From an uncultured Bacteroidales bacterium (GTDB lineage Bacteria; Bacteroidota; Bacteroidia; Bacteroidales; Muribaculaceae): a stretch of DNA of 36,325 bases. Below, one piece after another: positions 1 to 8,539 of the stretch. The stretch is taken from the NCBI GenBank assembly GCA_900542185.1, contig UQMZ01000040.1:1-36325 (forward strand). Direction: 5' to 3'. Position numbers and translations under genes: made by a program. Numbering within the stretch: the first letter of the stretch is position 1; every line of letters starts with the position of its first letter. The notes under the pieces are model-generated. The model saw nothing but the letters and a program-made list of their open reading frames with translations, made no database searches and was not told where the DNA came from.

Positions 1-49
1 ACGCAAATTTAACACTTTTCCCTAAATCCATGCACCGGGATTTCGGCTT

Positions 50-880
50 GTGCCGAAAATACCCGCCTTGCTCATCTCAGCCCTGATCAGGGATAATTCC
101 GTATTCTTCAAGCCATACGGCGCATTGCACCGCATGATGATAAAGCAATTCTCGCATATATTTTGCCTGAACGACAGATCGGCCGACAATCTGAAGAAAC
201 TTGGCGTCGCCTCATATTCCGTAATAGGAGATCCGCTGTTTGACAACGCATACATCAATTCAAGAAAAGAATACTCCAATCCCGTCATCGAACGCTTCAA
301 GGGCACGGACAGGCTGTTTGTAGCCGGAAGCATCGACACCGACCGGGACCTGAAACTGGTATCGTCGCTCGCCAACACATTCAGCGACACGAAATTCCTG
401 ATTGTCCCCCATACCATCAGCGAGAACGTCCTGAACCGGATCATATCTTCGCTGAACGGCAAGGCGGCCCTATATTCGGAATGCACCGACAATACCGATT
501 TTTCCTATGTCCAGACTCTGGTGGTAGATTATTTCGGCGACCTCCCCTTATTATACCGCTACGGCACGTGGGCATACGTCGGAGGCGGATTCACCCGATA
601 CCTTCACAGTGTCATCGAGCCGGTGGTGTATGGAATCCCCGTCGCCTTCGGGCCGGACATCAGACGCAAGACCACACCGCTGCAGCTGATTGATTCGGGA
701 ATCGGCGAGAAGGTCGGCAGTCCGGCGGAAATAAGGAATTGGTTCAGGGCCATCATGCGTGACGACGCACGTCTGTCGGAAATCCGGGAGAAAGCCCGGG
801 AGTATGTACAGGCAAACTTAGGAGCGTCACGGCATATCGTAAACATCATATCCGGCATACTCGACGCCGACAAATGCTGA
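50..880 (+). CDS. waaA: 3-deoxy-D-manno-octulosonate (Kdo) transferase, 3' part
   Basis: This is the C-terminal two thirds of a WaaA/KdtA-type Kdo transferase, the inner-membrane GT30 enzyme that moves Kdo from CMP-Kdo onto lipid A. The family is normally about 400-430 residues; 276 are visible. The reading resembles the middle of WaaA (IPALLISALIR, then a GDPLFDNAY stretch) and the GT-B donor domain, with GGGFTRYLHSVIEP near residue 178-191 and a YGIPVAFGP loop. The GTG at 50 is only the first possible start in this frame. The frame has a stop at 23-25, and the upstream 49 bases do not give a clean WaaA continuation in any frame. The gene is therefore either cut by the window edge or broken by a frameshift or nonsense change. 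It is followed 33 bases later by the CMP-Kdo synthetase-like gene, which fits its role. Confidence 0.85.
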   Translation: MPKIPALLISALIRDNSVFFKPYGALHRMMIKQFSHIFCLNDRSADNLKKLGVASYSVIGDPLFDNAYINSRKEYSNPVIERFKGTDRLFVAGSIDTDRDLKLVSSLANTFSDTKFLIVPHTISENVLNRIISSLNGKAALYSECTDNTDFSYVQTLVVDYFGDLPLLYRYGTWAYVGGGFTRYLHSVIEPVVYGIPVAFGPDIRRKTTPLQLIDSGIGEKVGSPAEIRNWFRAIMRDDARLSEIREKAREYVQANLGASRHIVNIISGILDADKC

Positions 881-913
881 ATACTTATTTAATCTCAATC
901 AAACAACTGACTT

Positions 914-1645
914 ATGAACATATTGTGTGTAATCCCGGCTCGGGCGGAGTCATCCCGGTTCTTCGAGAAGCCGCTCGCGCTGATCAAGGGTAAGCCCATG
1001 CTGCAATGGGTTTATGAACATTGCCGTGAGGTCGAGGCCTTTACAGACGTGGTCGTAGCGACCGACAGCGACAGAATCAAGGATGCGGCCCGGTCGTTCG
1101 GAGCCACTGTGGTAATGACTTCGTCCCGTCATGACACTGCGACCGAACGGCTGTACGAGGTATCGACCAAAATAGACGCCGACCTGTATGTAATGGTGAA
1201 CGGCGACGAACCCCTGCTGACCAAGGAGGCAATCGTGCAGTGCATTCCCCCGCATATTCCGGCCGGCGAGATATATGTTTCCAATCTGATGACGGATTTC
1301 TCCAATCCGGTCGAGGTGGTTGACTCCACAAACCTGAAAATCGTGACGGCCGCCGACCATCGCTGCCTGTTCATTTCCCGCAGCCCGATTCCCTATCCCA
1401 AAGGGAGTCTGGACGTGATATATCACAAATTCGTGGGCGTCGGAGCGTTCAACCGCGAAGCTCTGGAGTTCTACCACACCACGCCGCGCGGGCCGATAGA
1501 AAAGGTTGAGGAGAACGATTCCTTCCGCTTTCTGGAGAATCACGTTCCCATTTACTATTACAACTGTCATTGCAAGTCCCTGTCTGTCGACACCCGGAAG
1601 GACATCGAGGGCGTGGAGGCATACCTTGATTCAATGGGTCTATAA
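914..1645 (+). CDS. kdsB: 3-deoxy-manno-octulosonate cytidylyltransferase-like protein (CMP-Kdo synthetase family)
   Basis: This 243-residue protein belongs to the CMP-Kdo synthetase/acylneuraminate cytidylyltransferase fold, which activates Kdo or a related acidic sugar with CTP in the cytoplasm. Visible signatures are the N-terminal nucleotide loop IPARAESSRFFEKPL (residues 7-21), VVVATDSDRI near 47, VMTSSRHDTATERLYEV near 67-83, and NGDEPLLTKE near 95. The C-terminal part contains KFVGVGAF and a VDTRKDIE motif near 225. The length is normal for KdsB. Several positions differ from textbook KdsB: FFEKPL replaces the usual xPGKPL, NGDEP replaces QGDEP, and HDTATER replaces HxSGTDR. The true substrate could therefore be a Kdo variant. 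The gene lies between waaA and two core-type glycosyltransferases, all co-directional with short gaps, so a role in LPS assembly is likely. Confidence 0.8.
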   Translation: MNILCVIPARAESSRFFEKPLALIKGKPMLQWVYEHCREVEAFTDVVVATDSDRIKDAARSFGATVVMTSSRHDTATERLYEVSTKIDADLYVMVNGDEPLLTKEAIVQCIPPHIPAGEIYVSNLMTDFSNPVEVVDSTNLKIVTAADHRCLFISRSPIPYPKGSLDVIYHKFVGVGAFNREALEFYHTTPRGPIEKVEENDSFRFLENHVPIYYYNCHCKSLSVDTRKDIEGVEAYLDSMGL

Positions 1646-1680
1646 GTTTGATTCAACAGGTCGATAAGAGAACGCAAAGC

Positions 1681-2646
1681 ATGACAAATCTCAGAGAGGG
1701 ATGGCGACGGGCCCGCTACTATGCTTCGGGATTCATGGAATACCTGCTTCCGGGAGGCATCCTGTCCCGTTTCATAGATTCAGAATTGAGGGAGCTGACG
1801 CCCCGGCAGAAAGCCGTGGTCGAGGAGCGGGTGGCATATTATGTCCGGCTGCCTCAGGATTGCCCCTTGACGTTTGTCGGCGATTTTGAGATAGACCGGT
1901 TCCGTTTCCCCTGGGACCGGCAGGAAAGGCATTCGGCGTATTTCCTTGACCTGTATCCTTATCTGAGCATTCTTCCCGGTCATTTGCGATTCAATTATTT
2001 CGCGGGAGACACCGATAAGGAAGCCGTATGCCCCACACTAATCAAATCGCGCCCCGTCGCCGACGGTGCCACGAATTCCGCGATATGCCGCCTCAACAGC
2101 CTGCGACACTTCCGGTTTGTCAAAGACCGGATTCCGTTCGGACAGAAACTCGACATGGCCGTTTCGCGCAACGAGGTCAGGCTGCAGCCGTGGCGAAGCA
2201 AATTACTCGACATGTATTGCGGGCATCCACTGACTGACTTCGGACAGATAAACAGCGACTGCGGTAACCCGGAATGGATACGGCCTTTTATGCCTGTCAC
2301 AGACCAATTGAAATACAAATTCGTGATGTGCATCCGTGGCAACGATGTGGCCACCAACCTCAAATGGGTCATGTCGTCCAATTCCCTGGCCGTCATGCCC
2401 AGGCCCACGGTAGAATCATGGTATCAGGAGGGACTGCTGGAACCGGACGTGCATTATGTGGAAATCAATGACGACTATTCCGACCTGCCCGACAGAATGG
2501 AATGGTTCATCTCGCATCCCAAGGATGCGGAATATATCATCCACAATGCCAACCAATGGACCGAACGGTTCATGAACTCCCATATCGACCGGTGCGCCAT
2601 GGCTCTGGCAGTCCGCGAATATTTCATACAGACGGGACAATTATGA
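1681..2646 (+). CDS. Glycosyltransferase family 90 (CAP10/LpsA-like)
   Basis: The product is a GT90 (Cap10/KTEL-type) glycosyltransferase of about 321 residues, related to LpsA-type LPS glycosyltransferases. The diagnostic block is in the C-terminal half: YKFVMCIRGNDVATNLKW, then MSSNSLAVMPRPTVESWYQ and a VHYVEI segment, which together form the nucleotide-sugar binding core of this family. It has no signal peptide and no clear membrane helix, so it probably acts at the cytoplasmic face of the inner membrane. The frame is open from a TTG at 1648, but ATG 1681 is chosen because it is the first ATG and puts the family homology near the N-terminus. It sits 35 bases after the kdsB-like gene, and its stop overlaps or abuts the next glycosyltransferase. 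The sugar and acceptor cannot be read from the sequence. Confidence 0.82.
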   Translation: MTNLREGWRRARYYASGFMEYLLPGGILSRFIDSELRELTPRQKAVVEERVAYYVRLPQDCPLTFVGDFEIDRFRFPWDRQERHSAYFLDLYPYLSILPGHLRFNYFAGDTDKEAVCPTLIKSRPVADGATNSAICRLNSLRHFRFVKDRIPFGQKLDMAVSRNEVRLQPWRSKLLDMYCGHPLTDFGQINSDCGNPEWIRPFMPVTDQLKYKFVMCIRGNDVATNLKWVMSSNSLAVMPRPTVESWYQEGLLEPDVHYVEINDDYSDLPDRMEWFISHPKDAEYIIHNANQWTERFMNSHIDRCAMALAVREYFIQTGQL

Positions 2647-2664
2647 CAGACGGGACAGTTATGA
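2629..2664 (+). repeat. 18-bp tandem duplication over the GT90/GT9 start-stop junction
   Basis: The bases CAGACGGGACAATTATGA at 2629-2646 are followed directly by a second copy with one change (A to G) at 2647-2664. Each copy ends in ATGA. The first supplies the GT90 stop and one possible GT9 start, and the second supplies the other GT9 start. Eighteen is a multiple of three, so both ATGs are in the same frame. Confidence 0.9.
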
Positions 2665-3674
2665 ACGAAACAATATTCATATTGCGGTTCAGCGCGCTCG
2701 GAGATGTGGCCATGACCATACCTCCGGTATATGCCGTGGCCAGAGCGAACCCGGCCTGCCGGTTCGTGTATTTCACCAAGGCGGGGTTCTCCGGACTGTT
2801 TGTCGACGCGCCCGCTAATCTGACAGTAATCGGACTGAACGACACAAGGCCACTGAACGTATACCGAACGCTCCGGAAAGAAATCCGGCTGAGTAAACCC
2901 GCTTTGATCGCCGACTTACACAACGTATCACGCACCTGGCTCACCGACCTTTATGCCATGGCGCATGGCATAAAGGTGGTATGTGTCAACAAACGGCGGC
3001 TTTCCAGGCATTCCGCCCTTAAACGGAAGTCGAACCAACGGAATTTCATAGACAGATACCTGGATGTGTTCACCAAATCAGGTCTGGAAACATCAGGCGC
3101 CATCATGGCCACATTGCCGTCTGTGGCCACGCCCCCTGTCCCTATCAGACAGCCGGCAGTCGGCATAGCGCCATTCGCAAGATTCCATACCAAAACCTAT
3201 CCTTTGGAGAAGATGGAGGAAGTGATAGCATCGCTCACGAAAACCAATGTCAATGTATATCTGTTCGGAGCCGGTGGCAAGGAACAGAAACAGCTTGACG
3301 AATGGTCGCACAAATATCCCTGCTGCCATTCCATGGCCGGCCGATATTCGCTGCAGGAAGAAATGTCAGTCATACAATCACTCCCGCTGATGCTGTCAAT
3401 GGATTCGGCCAACCAGCATATCGCGTCGCTCGTCGGCACCAAGGTCATCACGATATGGGGAGCCACCACACCCTTATGCGGCTTCGCGCCGTTCCGACAA
3501 TCTCCCGACAACAGCATCGTGGCCGGCATTCCATGTCAGCCATGCTCAATAGCCGGCTCACGCCTGTGCCCCGAAGGTCATTTCAACTGTATGCACTCCA
3601 TCGAACCTAATCAGATAGTAGATAAAATTGTACATGAACTCACACCCGACCATGACACGGAGACACATCAGTAA
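2661..3674 (+). CDS. Glycosyltransferase family 9 (heptosyltransferase-like)
   Basis: This is a GT9 protein of about 337 residues, the ADP-heptose:LPS heptosyltransferase family. It starts with the typical first strand and loop ILRFSALGDVAMTIPP. It continues with GIAPFARFHTKTYP around residue 175, a VNVYLFGAGG strand, and the donor-binding region LMLSMDSANQHIASLVGTKVI, then TIWGATTP. A cysteine-rich stretch near the end (IPCQPCSIAGSRLCP) is common in Bacteroidota members. Two starts are possible, ATG 2643 (overlapping the GT90 stop as ATGA) and ATG 2661. Both carry the same upstream bases because an 18-bp sequence is duplicated there. 2661 is chosen because it begins directly at the conserved strand. 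Its 3' end overlaps the next gene by about 40 bases, so the operon is tightly packed. Confidence 0.88.
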   Translation: MNETIFILRFSALGDVAMTIPPVYAVARANPACRFVYFTKAGFSGLFVDAPANLTVIGLNDTRPLNVYRTLRKEIRLSKPALIADLHNVSRTWLTDLYAMAHGIKVVCVNKRRLSRHSALKRKSNQRNFIDRYLDVFTKSGLETSGAIMATLPSVATPPVPIRQPAVGIAPFARFHTKTYPLEKMEEVIASLTKTNVNVYLFGAGGKEQKQLDEWSHKYPCCHSMAGRYSLQEEMSVIQSLPLMLSMDSANQHIASLVGTKVITIWGATTPLCGFAPFRQSPDNSIVAGIPCQPCSIAGSRLCPEGHFNCMHSIEPNQIVDKIVHELTPDHDTETHQ

Positions 3675-5502
3675 ATGGTTATATCTGTTGCTTTGCGCAT
3701 CAGCATATTTCCTCGGAATCGCGGCGATATTCCTCCTGATACAGAAACCTCTGTTTTTGATATTCAGCCTGCCGGACAATGTACAGCTGTCCGCATCGGA
3801 AGTGTGGCACATATACCGCCACGGCCTGACCCTCGACTTGGCGGCATGCGCCTATCTCTCGGCCATCCCTTTGATTCTGTACATCCTGAGCGTATGGATT
3901 CCAAAGCTGAAGATGAACCGGATATTCACGGTATATAACTGCATCATCGCGTTTGCGCTGGCTCTGCTGATTGTGGCCGACTGCGTGCTGTACACATTCT
4001 GGGGATTCAAAATAGACTCCACCGTTCTGTTGTATCTTGGCGATCTTGACAAACTGGGACAGAATGTGTCGTGGGGATATATGGCCGGGGCGATTGCAGC
4101 GGTAGCCGTATTGTTTCTTTTGATATGGTGGTGGCTTAACTTCATTTGCATCAAGATCGCTGTCCTTACGGCCCGGGAATCATCATTGAAATGGAAATGC
4201 GTTCAGAGCCTCGAATTCGTCATCACCGGCGCCATCCTGTTCATCTTTGCCCGTGGCATCGAGATATGGCCCAAGACACCCGCCAATTCATACTATTCCG
4301 AAGTTCAGTGTTTCAACCACGCGGCCGTCAATCCGTTGTTCAACTTTATATACAGCCTGTCGTATCAGGGTAAGAATTTTGACGAGTTTCAGTTTTTCGA
4401 CACCGATACGGTTGAACGCGACGTACGCGCCTGGTATCCGACACAAAGCACCGACACTGAGAAGATTATCAATACCGAACGTCCCGACATCCTGTTGATC
4501 ACCATCGAGGGGATGGGAGCATGTTTCATCAAGGAATTAGGCGGACTTGACGGCGTGACGCCGAATATGGACAGACTTATCAACGATTCATACGCATTCA
4601 CGCAGTGCTACGCCAGCAGTTTCCGTACAGACCGTGGATTAGTGGCCATACTGAGCGGTTTCCCCGCGCAGCCCACCACCTCGGCCATGCGGTATCACCA
4701 CGTGATTCGCGCTCTGCCCGGCATCGCCCGCTCACTCGCTGACAAAGCCGGATATTCTACCACCGCCATGTTGGGCGGCGACGCATCCTTCTTCAATATG
4801 GTCGATTATCTGGCGGCGGTCGGTCATCAAAAGGTAATCGACATCCACGATTTTCCTGATTCCGAGAAAACTACGGAATGGGGTGTTCCTGACCATCTTC
4901 TGTTCAAACGCGCACTCACGGAACTGAATATTGACCATACTTCTCCCCATTATACCTTTCTGCTGACCCAAAGCTCCCACACACCGTTCGATGTACCATA
5001 TCATAAACTGAAAGATGAAAAACTTAACGCATTCGCGTATACCGACGAATCAATCGGAGAATTTCTAAACGAGTTAAAACGAACGCCGGCATGGACCAAT
5101 CTTATGGTGATCATTACGGCCGACCATGGCTTCCGTTATGGCGCATTCAGTGACCCTCCCTATCATCACATTCCCTTGCTTGTCACCGGCGGTGCCTTGG
5201 CTAAAAAATCCAAGGACTCAAGAATAGTATCACAGACCGATATCCCGGCTATGATACTTGGACAGCTCGGATTACCTCACGATGATTTCCAGTTTAGCCG
5301 GGACATAATGTCTAAAAATTATTCTTACCCCTTCAGTTTCAGCACTTTCGTCAATGGATTCACGTTCCGCGACTCCACCGGGGTCACGGTGTACGACAAT
5401 GTGCTGCGGAAGGCCGTGCATTACCCCGACAGCATCCGTACGCGCAAGGGCAAGGAGATATTGCAGAACGTATACAGGAAACTCAAGATTATGAATTCAT
5501 AA
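3634..5502 (+). CDS. LtaS-like alkaline-phosphatase-superfamily membrane phosphotransferase
   Basis: This 622-residue inner-membrane protein has about five hydrophobic helices in the first 200 residues. They are followed by a periplasmic sulfatase/LTA-synthase domain (roughly 280-560). Visible active-site features are the metal-binding acid in LLITIEGMGA, the nucleophile threonine (about residue 332) in SSFRTDRG, QSSHTPF, and the ITADHG metal-binding motif near 500. In Firmicutes this fold adds glycerol-phosphate to lipoteichoic acid, and related enzymes add phosphoethanolamine to LPS. In this Gram-negative LPS operon, decoration of core LPS or of another envelope glycan is the likeliest role (inference). 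The frame is open from TTG 3628, and ATG 3634 is preferred over ATG 3652. It overlaps the GT9 gene, so it is translated from the same transcript. Confidence 0.85.
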   Translation: MNSHPTMTRRHISKWLYLLLCASAYFLGIAAIFLLIQKPLFLIFSLPDNVQLSASEVWHIYRHGLTLDLAACAYLSAIPLILYILSVWIPKLKMNRIFTVYNCIIAFALALLIVADCVLYTFWGFKIDSTVLLYLGDLDKLGQNVSWGYMAGAIAAVAVLFLLIWWWLNFICIKIAVLTARESSLKWKCVQSLEFVITGAILFIFARGIEIWPKTPANSYYSEVQCFNHAAVNPLFNFIYSLSYQGKNFDEFQFFDTDTVERDVRAWYPTQSTDTEKIINTERPDILLITIEGMGACFIKELGGLDGVTPNMDRLINDSYAFTQCYASSFRTDRGLVAILSGFPAQPTTSAMRYHHVIRALPGIARSLADKAGYSTTAMLGGDASFFNMVDYLAAVGHQKVIDIHDFPDSEKTTEWGVPDHLLFKRALTELNIDHTSPHYTFLLTQSSHTPFDVPYHKLKDEKLNAFAYTDESIGEFLNELKRTPAWTNLMVIITADHGFRYGAFSDPPYHHIPLLVTGGALAKKSKDSRIVSQTDIPAMILGQLGLPHDDFQFSRDIMSKNYSYPFSFSTFVNGFTFRDSTGVTVYDNVLRKAVHYPDSIRTRKGKEILQNVYRKLKIMNS

Positions 5503-5540
5503 CCGCTACTATTCAATATTTAAGGAACAAATATTAACCC

Positions 5541-5561
5541 AATCATTCTCATTGAATGATT
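5541..5561 (+). terminator. AT-rich hairpin after the LPS operon (weak)
   Basis: AATCATTC and GAATGATT form a perfect 8-bp stem with a 5-base loop between the LtaS-like gene and the next lipoprotein. A second AT-rich inverted repeat (AATATTT/AAATATT) lies at 5515-5535. There is no clean T-run, so it could be a terminator or a leader hairpin. Confidence 0.35.
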
Positions 5562-5591
5562 TAAATATAAACCTAAACTTAAACTTAAAAA

Positions 5592-6536
5592 ATGAAGAAA
5601 CTGAAATTTCTGACATTGGCGCTGATTACGGTGCTGACGTGCGCAGGTGCTGCATCATGCAGCAAGGATGACGGAGGCGTGACAACTCCGGGACAGAGCG
5701 AGATCGAGAAGGAGACCGGCATGCGTCTCACCCGCGTAGGCAACTACAGGTTCAACTACGACGACAAAGGCTGTTGCATCGGCGTGGATGATCTCAGCGG
5801 TTATGACGACAGCGACATGACCATAGACTGGAATAAAGGAGAAATCGTCGCAACGGATTCAGACGATGACACTGGAGGAGCACCGGTCAAATTCAAGACC
5901 AACGGCCAAGGCTACATCACGGAGTTTACCCAGTCATGGAATTATAAAGAGGAGGACTATTCAAGCAAGGGCAGCGGTAAGGCATCTCTGTCGTATGACA
6001 AATCCGGACATCTGACCAAGGCTACCTTCGATTCCTCGGAAAGCGGAACGGATGAAGGAGAGGAATACTCATACAAGGGTTCGTCCGTCTATACGTTGAC
6101 ATGGGAAAACGGCAATCTCGTGCGTCTCAAGCATGAATGGAGCGGTGTTGAAGATGGTGAAGGGGAGAAAGGGACAGACAATTACGAAGTAACCTACGAC
6201 CGTAACTCGGAAAATGTCTTCAAGCAGTGGACCGCAGGCCTGCTCGGTCACGTATTCAACTTCGAGTTCAGCGTGCTGGGCCATGTGGGCATGTTCGGTG
6301 TCGGTACGGCAAACTTTCCTTCGCACATAGAAATAGACGAGGAGGGCTATAACAACAATTATTCCGTCAGCATCTCCACCAACAGTGACGACCTCATAAG
6401 CTCCGAGAGAGTTGGCAGTTGGACGTACAACTATTCGTACGATGACGTCGACACGCGCAGTGCCGCATTCGACAACACGCTTCCGGTCAAAGCCAGAAAG
6501 ATCCTATTCCCCCGTCACCGCAAGGTGCAGAAATGA
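5592..6536 (+). CDS. DUF4595-type lipoprotein
   Basis: This secreted lipoprotein of 314 residues begins with a lysine-rich start, a hydrophobic core and a lipobox ending GAASC at about residue 23. The acidic SKDDGG that follows is the kind of tail that often directs Bacteroidota lipoproteins to the cell surface. The body repeats short strands such as RLTRVGNYRFNYDDKG, LSYDKSGHLTKATFD and YTLTWENGNLVRLKHEW. This is the YD-repeat-like beta pattern of DUF4595 proteins, for which no biochemical function is known. It has its own region upstream and a strong terminator downstream, so it is probably monocistronic. No enzyme motif was seen. Confidence 0.75.
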   Translation: MKKLKFLTLALITVLTCAGAASCSKDDGGVTTPGQSEIEKETGMRLTRVGNYRFNYDDKGCCIGVDDLSGYDDSDMTIDWNKGEIVATDSDDDTGGAPVKFKTNGQGYITEFTQSWNYKEEDYSSKGSGKASLSYDKSGHLTKATFDSSESGTDEGEEYSYKGSSVYTLTWENGNLVRLKHEWSGVEDGEGEKGTDNYEVTYDRNSENVFKQWTAGLLGHVFNFEFSVLGHVGMFGVGTANFPSHIEIDEEGYNNNYSVSISTNSDDLISSERVGSWTYNYSYDDVDTRSAAFDNTLPVKARKILFPRHRKVQK

Positions 6537-6554
6537 CTGAGCATGTTACATGGG

Positions 6555-6590
6555 AAACGGTGTCAGCGTGGCTGCCACCGTTTTATTGTT
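6555..6590 (+). terminator. Rho-independent terminator after the DUF4595 lipoprotein gene
   Basis: The stem is AAACGGTG/CACCGTTT, extended inward by CAGC/GCTG around a GTG loop with one mismatch. It is followed by TTATTGTTT. It lies 18 bases after the stop codon. Confidence 0.85.
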
Positions 6591-6715
6591 TACGCATCGT
6601 AATTGAGCGTGTCGACGGATACGGCCGTAATGTTCTTATAGCCGATAATTTGCTGACTGAGTACTTCGAAGCAATGAGGCCGAACATTTTAAAGGTGTAA
6701 ATAAATCCAATTGAT

Positions 6716-8242
6716 ATGTCAGGATCAAATACGTTCGCATGTGCGGCAATCGCATGGCTGATGTCAAGCGCATTTTTCATTCAGGCCGATGCCGCGAAAG
6801 TCACCAAATACACTACCGTCGAAGGTAGGCCGTGGAGCGAGTCGGTCGTAAAGCTGTCAAACAAGCCTGCATCCGATTTTATAATAACCGTCGATACATC
6901 TTCGGAGGGCACTCCCCTCAAGGCATGGGGAACCACTTTCAATGAACTCGACTGGGACGCGTTTCTGACTCTGACGCGCACCGAGCAGGAGGAAATCATG
7001 CACAATCTTTTCGCTCCGGACGGCGACCTGAAGTTCACGCGAGGCCGTATCTCGATGAACTGCAACGATTACGGTCGCTCGTGGTACAGCTGCGACGAAG
7101 TTGCCGGCGACCTCGAGCTGAAGCATTTCAACATAGAACGCGACAAGCGCGGCATCATACCCCTGATACGGGCCGCACAGCGTTATAACCCTGACCTCAC
7201 CTTCTGGATTTCCCCCTGGAGTCCGCCGAGCTGGATGAAAATCAACCACGACTATCCCGTGGTAAGCAGCCGGCACAATGACGCTAATCCAAGCATAGAT
7301 TACCTGCTCTATGGTTCGGTAGAGGGGATAGACGAGGACGAGATGAAATTTCTGGGCGAACGCAACGGCAAGTTCCCCCGCAAACTGGCCACGCAGGACT
7401 ATTTCATCCAGGACCCTCGCTATCTGCAGGCATACGCCAACTATTTCTGCAGGTTCATCGACGAATACGGCAAGCAGGGCATACCGATCGACATGGTGAT
7501 CTATCAGAACGAGGCGTACAGCTATACCCCCTACCCCGGCTGCCCCTGGACGGCGGAGGGTACCATCCGTTTCAACCGCGACTATCTCGCTCCGACGCTC
7601 CGCAGGAATCACCCTGAAGTCAAGCTGTACATCGGCACGTTCAATACCAACCGTCAGGACCATGTGGAAAAGGTACTTGGCGACGCGGGGCTGCGTGATT
7701 GCATCGACGGCGTCGCGTTTCAGTGGGAAGGCCGGGAGATTCTGCCCGCAATACGCAGGCAATATCCCGATTTCCATTACATCTGTTCCGAAAGCGAATG
7801 CGGCGACGGCTCGATGGACTGGAAGGCCGGCGAACACACGTTTTTCCTGATAGCAGACAATATGGGCAACGGATGCGATGAGTGGTACAACTGGAATTTT
7901 CTTCTCCCCGACAATGGCGAAAGTCCCTGGGGCTGGAAGCAGAACGCGCTGATCCAGGTCGATTCCAAGACACGTAAATTCCGCTATACGCCCGAATACT
8001 ACGCCGTAAAGCATTTCACCAACCACGTGGCTCCCGGCAGCAGGATGATCGGGTACCGGCCCCGAACCGCCGACAGCAACCTTCTGTCCATTATCTTCGC
8101 AACGCCGGACAACCGTACTGTCGTCGTAGCCGGAAATTTCGAAGACACCGCGCAATCCCTATCCGTGAAAGTCGGCGACAGGTATCTGAACCAATCGCTC
8201 CAGCCCCACTCATTCAATACCTTCGTGATAACAGGCAATTAA
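6716..8242 (+). CDS. Secreted glycoside hydrolase family 30 enzyme
   Basis: This is a 508-residue exported glycosidase of GH30 (clan GH-A TIM barrel plus a beta-sandwich at the C-terminus). A hydrophobic signal region covers about residues 8-26, ending near QADA. The barrel begins at KAWGTTFNELDWDAF and has the family's FWISPWSPPSWMK strand near 165. The likely acid/base is E266 in VIYQNEAY. The likely nucleophile is E359 in CSESECGDG, with E361 as the alternative. The small sandwich domain follows from about 430 (TPEYYAVKHFTNHV onward). GH30 covers beta-glucosidases, beta-1,6-glucanases, beta-1,6-galactanases and xylanases, and the subfamily cannot be assigned by eye. Given the galactan genes nearby, activity on a galactan side chain is possible but unproven. 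It ends convergently with the AraC remnant. Confidence 0.85.
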   Translation: MSGSNTFACAAIAWLMSSAFFIQADAAKVTKYTTVEGRPWSESVVKLSNKPASDFIITVDTSSEGTPLKAWGTTFNELDWDAFLTLTRTEQEEIMHNLFAPDGDLKFTRGRISMNCNDYGRSWYSCDEVAGDLELKHFNIERDKRGIIPLIRAAQRYNPDLTFWISPWSPPSWMKINHDYPVVSSRHNDANPSIDYLLYGSVEGIDEDEMKFLGERNGKFPRKLATQDYFIQDPRYLQAYANYFCRFIDEYGKQGIPIDMVIYQNEAYSYTPYPGCPWTAEGTIRFNRDYLAPTLRRNHPEVKLYIGTFNTNRQDHVEKVLGDAGLRDCIDGVAFQWEGREILPAIRRQYPDFHYICSESECGDGSMDWKAGEHTFFLIADNMGNGCDEWYNWNFLLPDNGESPWGWKQNALIQVDSKTRKFRYTPEYYAVKHFTNHVAPGSRMIGYRPRTADSNLLSIIFATPDNRTVVVAGNFEDTAQSLSVKVGDRYLNQSLQPHSFNTFVITGN

Positions 8243-8277
8243 TTCCTCGGCAACATCAACCGTGATGCCGGTTCTGT

Positions 8278-8316
8278 AACCGCATGTCTTTGAACGGGCA
8301 TGCGGTTGCCAGTTTA
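8278..8316 (+). terminator. Terminator between GH30 and the AraC remnant
   Basis: AACCGCATG and CATGCGGTT form a 9-bp stem with a 12-base loop, followed on the plus strand by GCCAGTTTATTT. It stands between converging reading frames and may serve both. Confidence 0.65.
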
Positions 8317-8317
8317 T

Positions 8318-8492
8318 TTACTTGATTCTTGCCCGGTAGCTTTTGGGGCTCATGCCCATCACCTTCGAGAACTGGCGCGAGAAGTAGTAGGGATCATCGT
8401 AGCCTAATTTCAGGGATATCTGGTTTATCTTCATGTCGGTGGTGTCCAGCAGCTCACCCGCCTTCTTGATTTTCAACAATATGAAGTAATTG
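8318..8492 (-). pseudogene. 3' remnant of an AraC-family regulator gene
   Basis: Read on the minus strand, this codes for the last ~58 residues of an AraC-type DNA-binding domain, from NYFILLKIKKAGELLD through MKINQISLKLGYDDPYYF to SYRARIK and a stop. It lacks everything upstream: homology stops abruptly near 8492 and no start follows. Bases 8333-8434 match 10103-10204 of the intact AraC gene with one mismatch in 102. The next ~57 bases are clearly more divergent. It is a direct repeat, in the same orientation as the intact gene, on the far side of the AlbA_2 gene. Confidence 0.88.
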
Positions 8493-8539
8493 CAGATCCG
8501 ACAAGAATCTAAGACATCGTTCCTAAGGATGGAGCTGAA

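Noticed and set aside
6857..8155. A 432-codon minus-strand frame opposite the GH30 gene.
   Set aside because: The plus strand has a complete GH30 protein with catalytic residues. The antisense frame shows no motif and is a product of codon bias.
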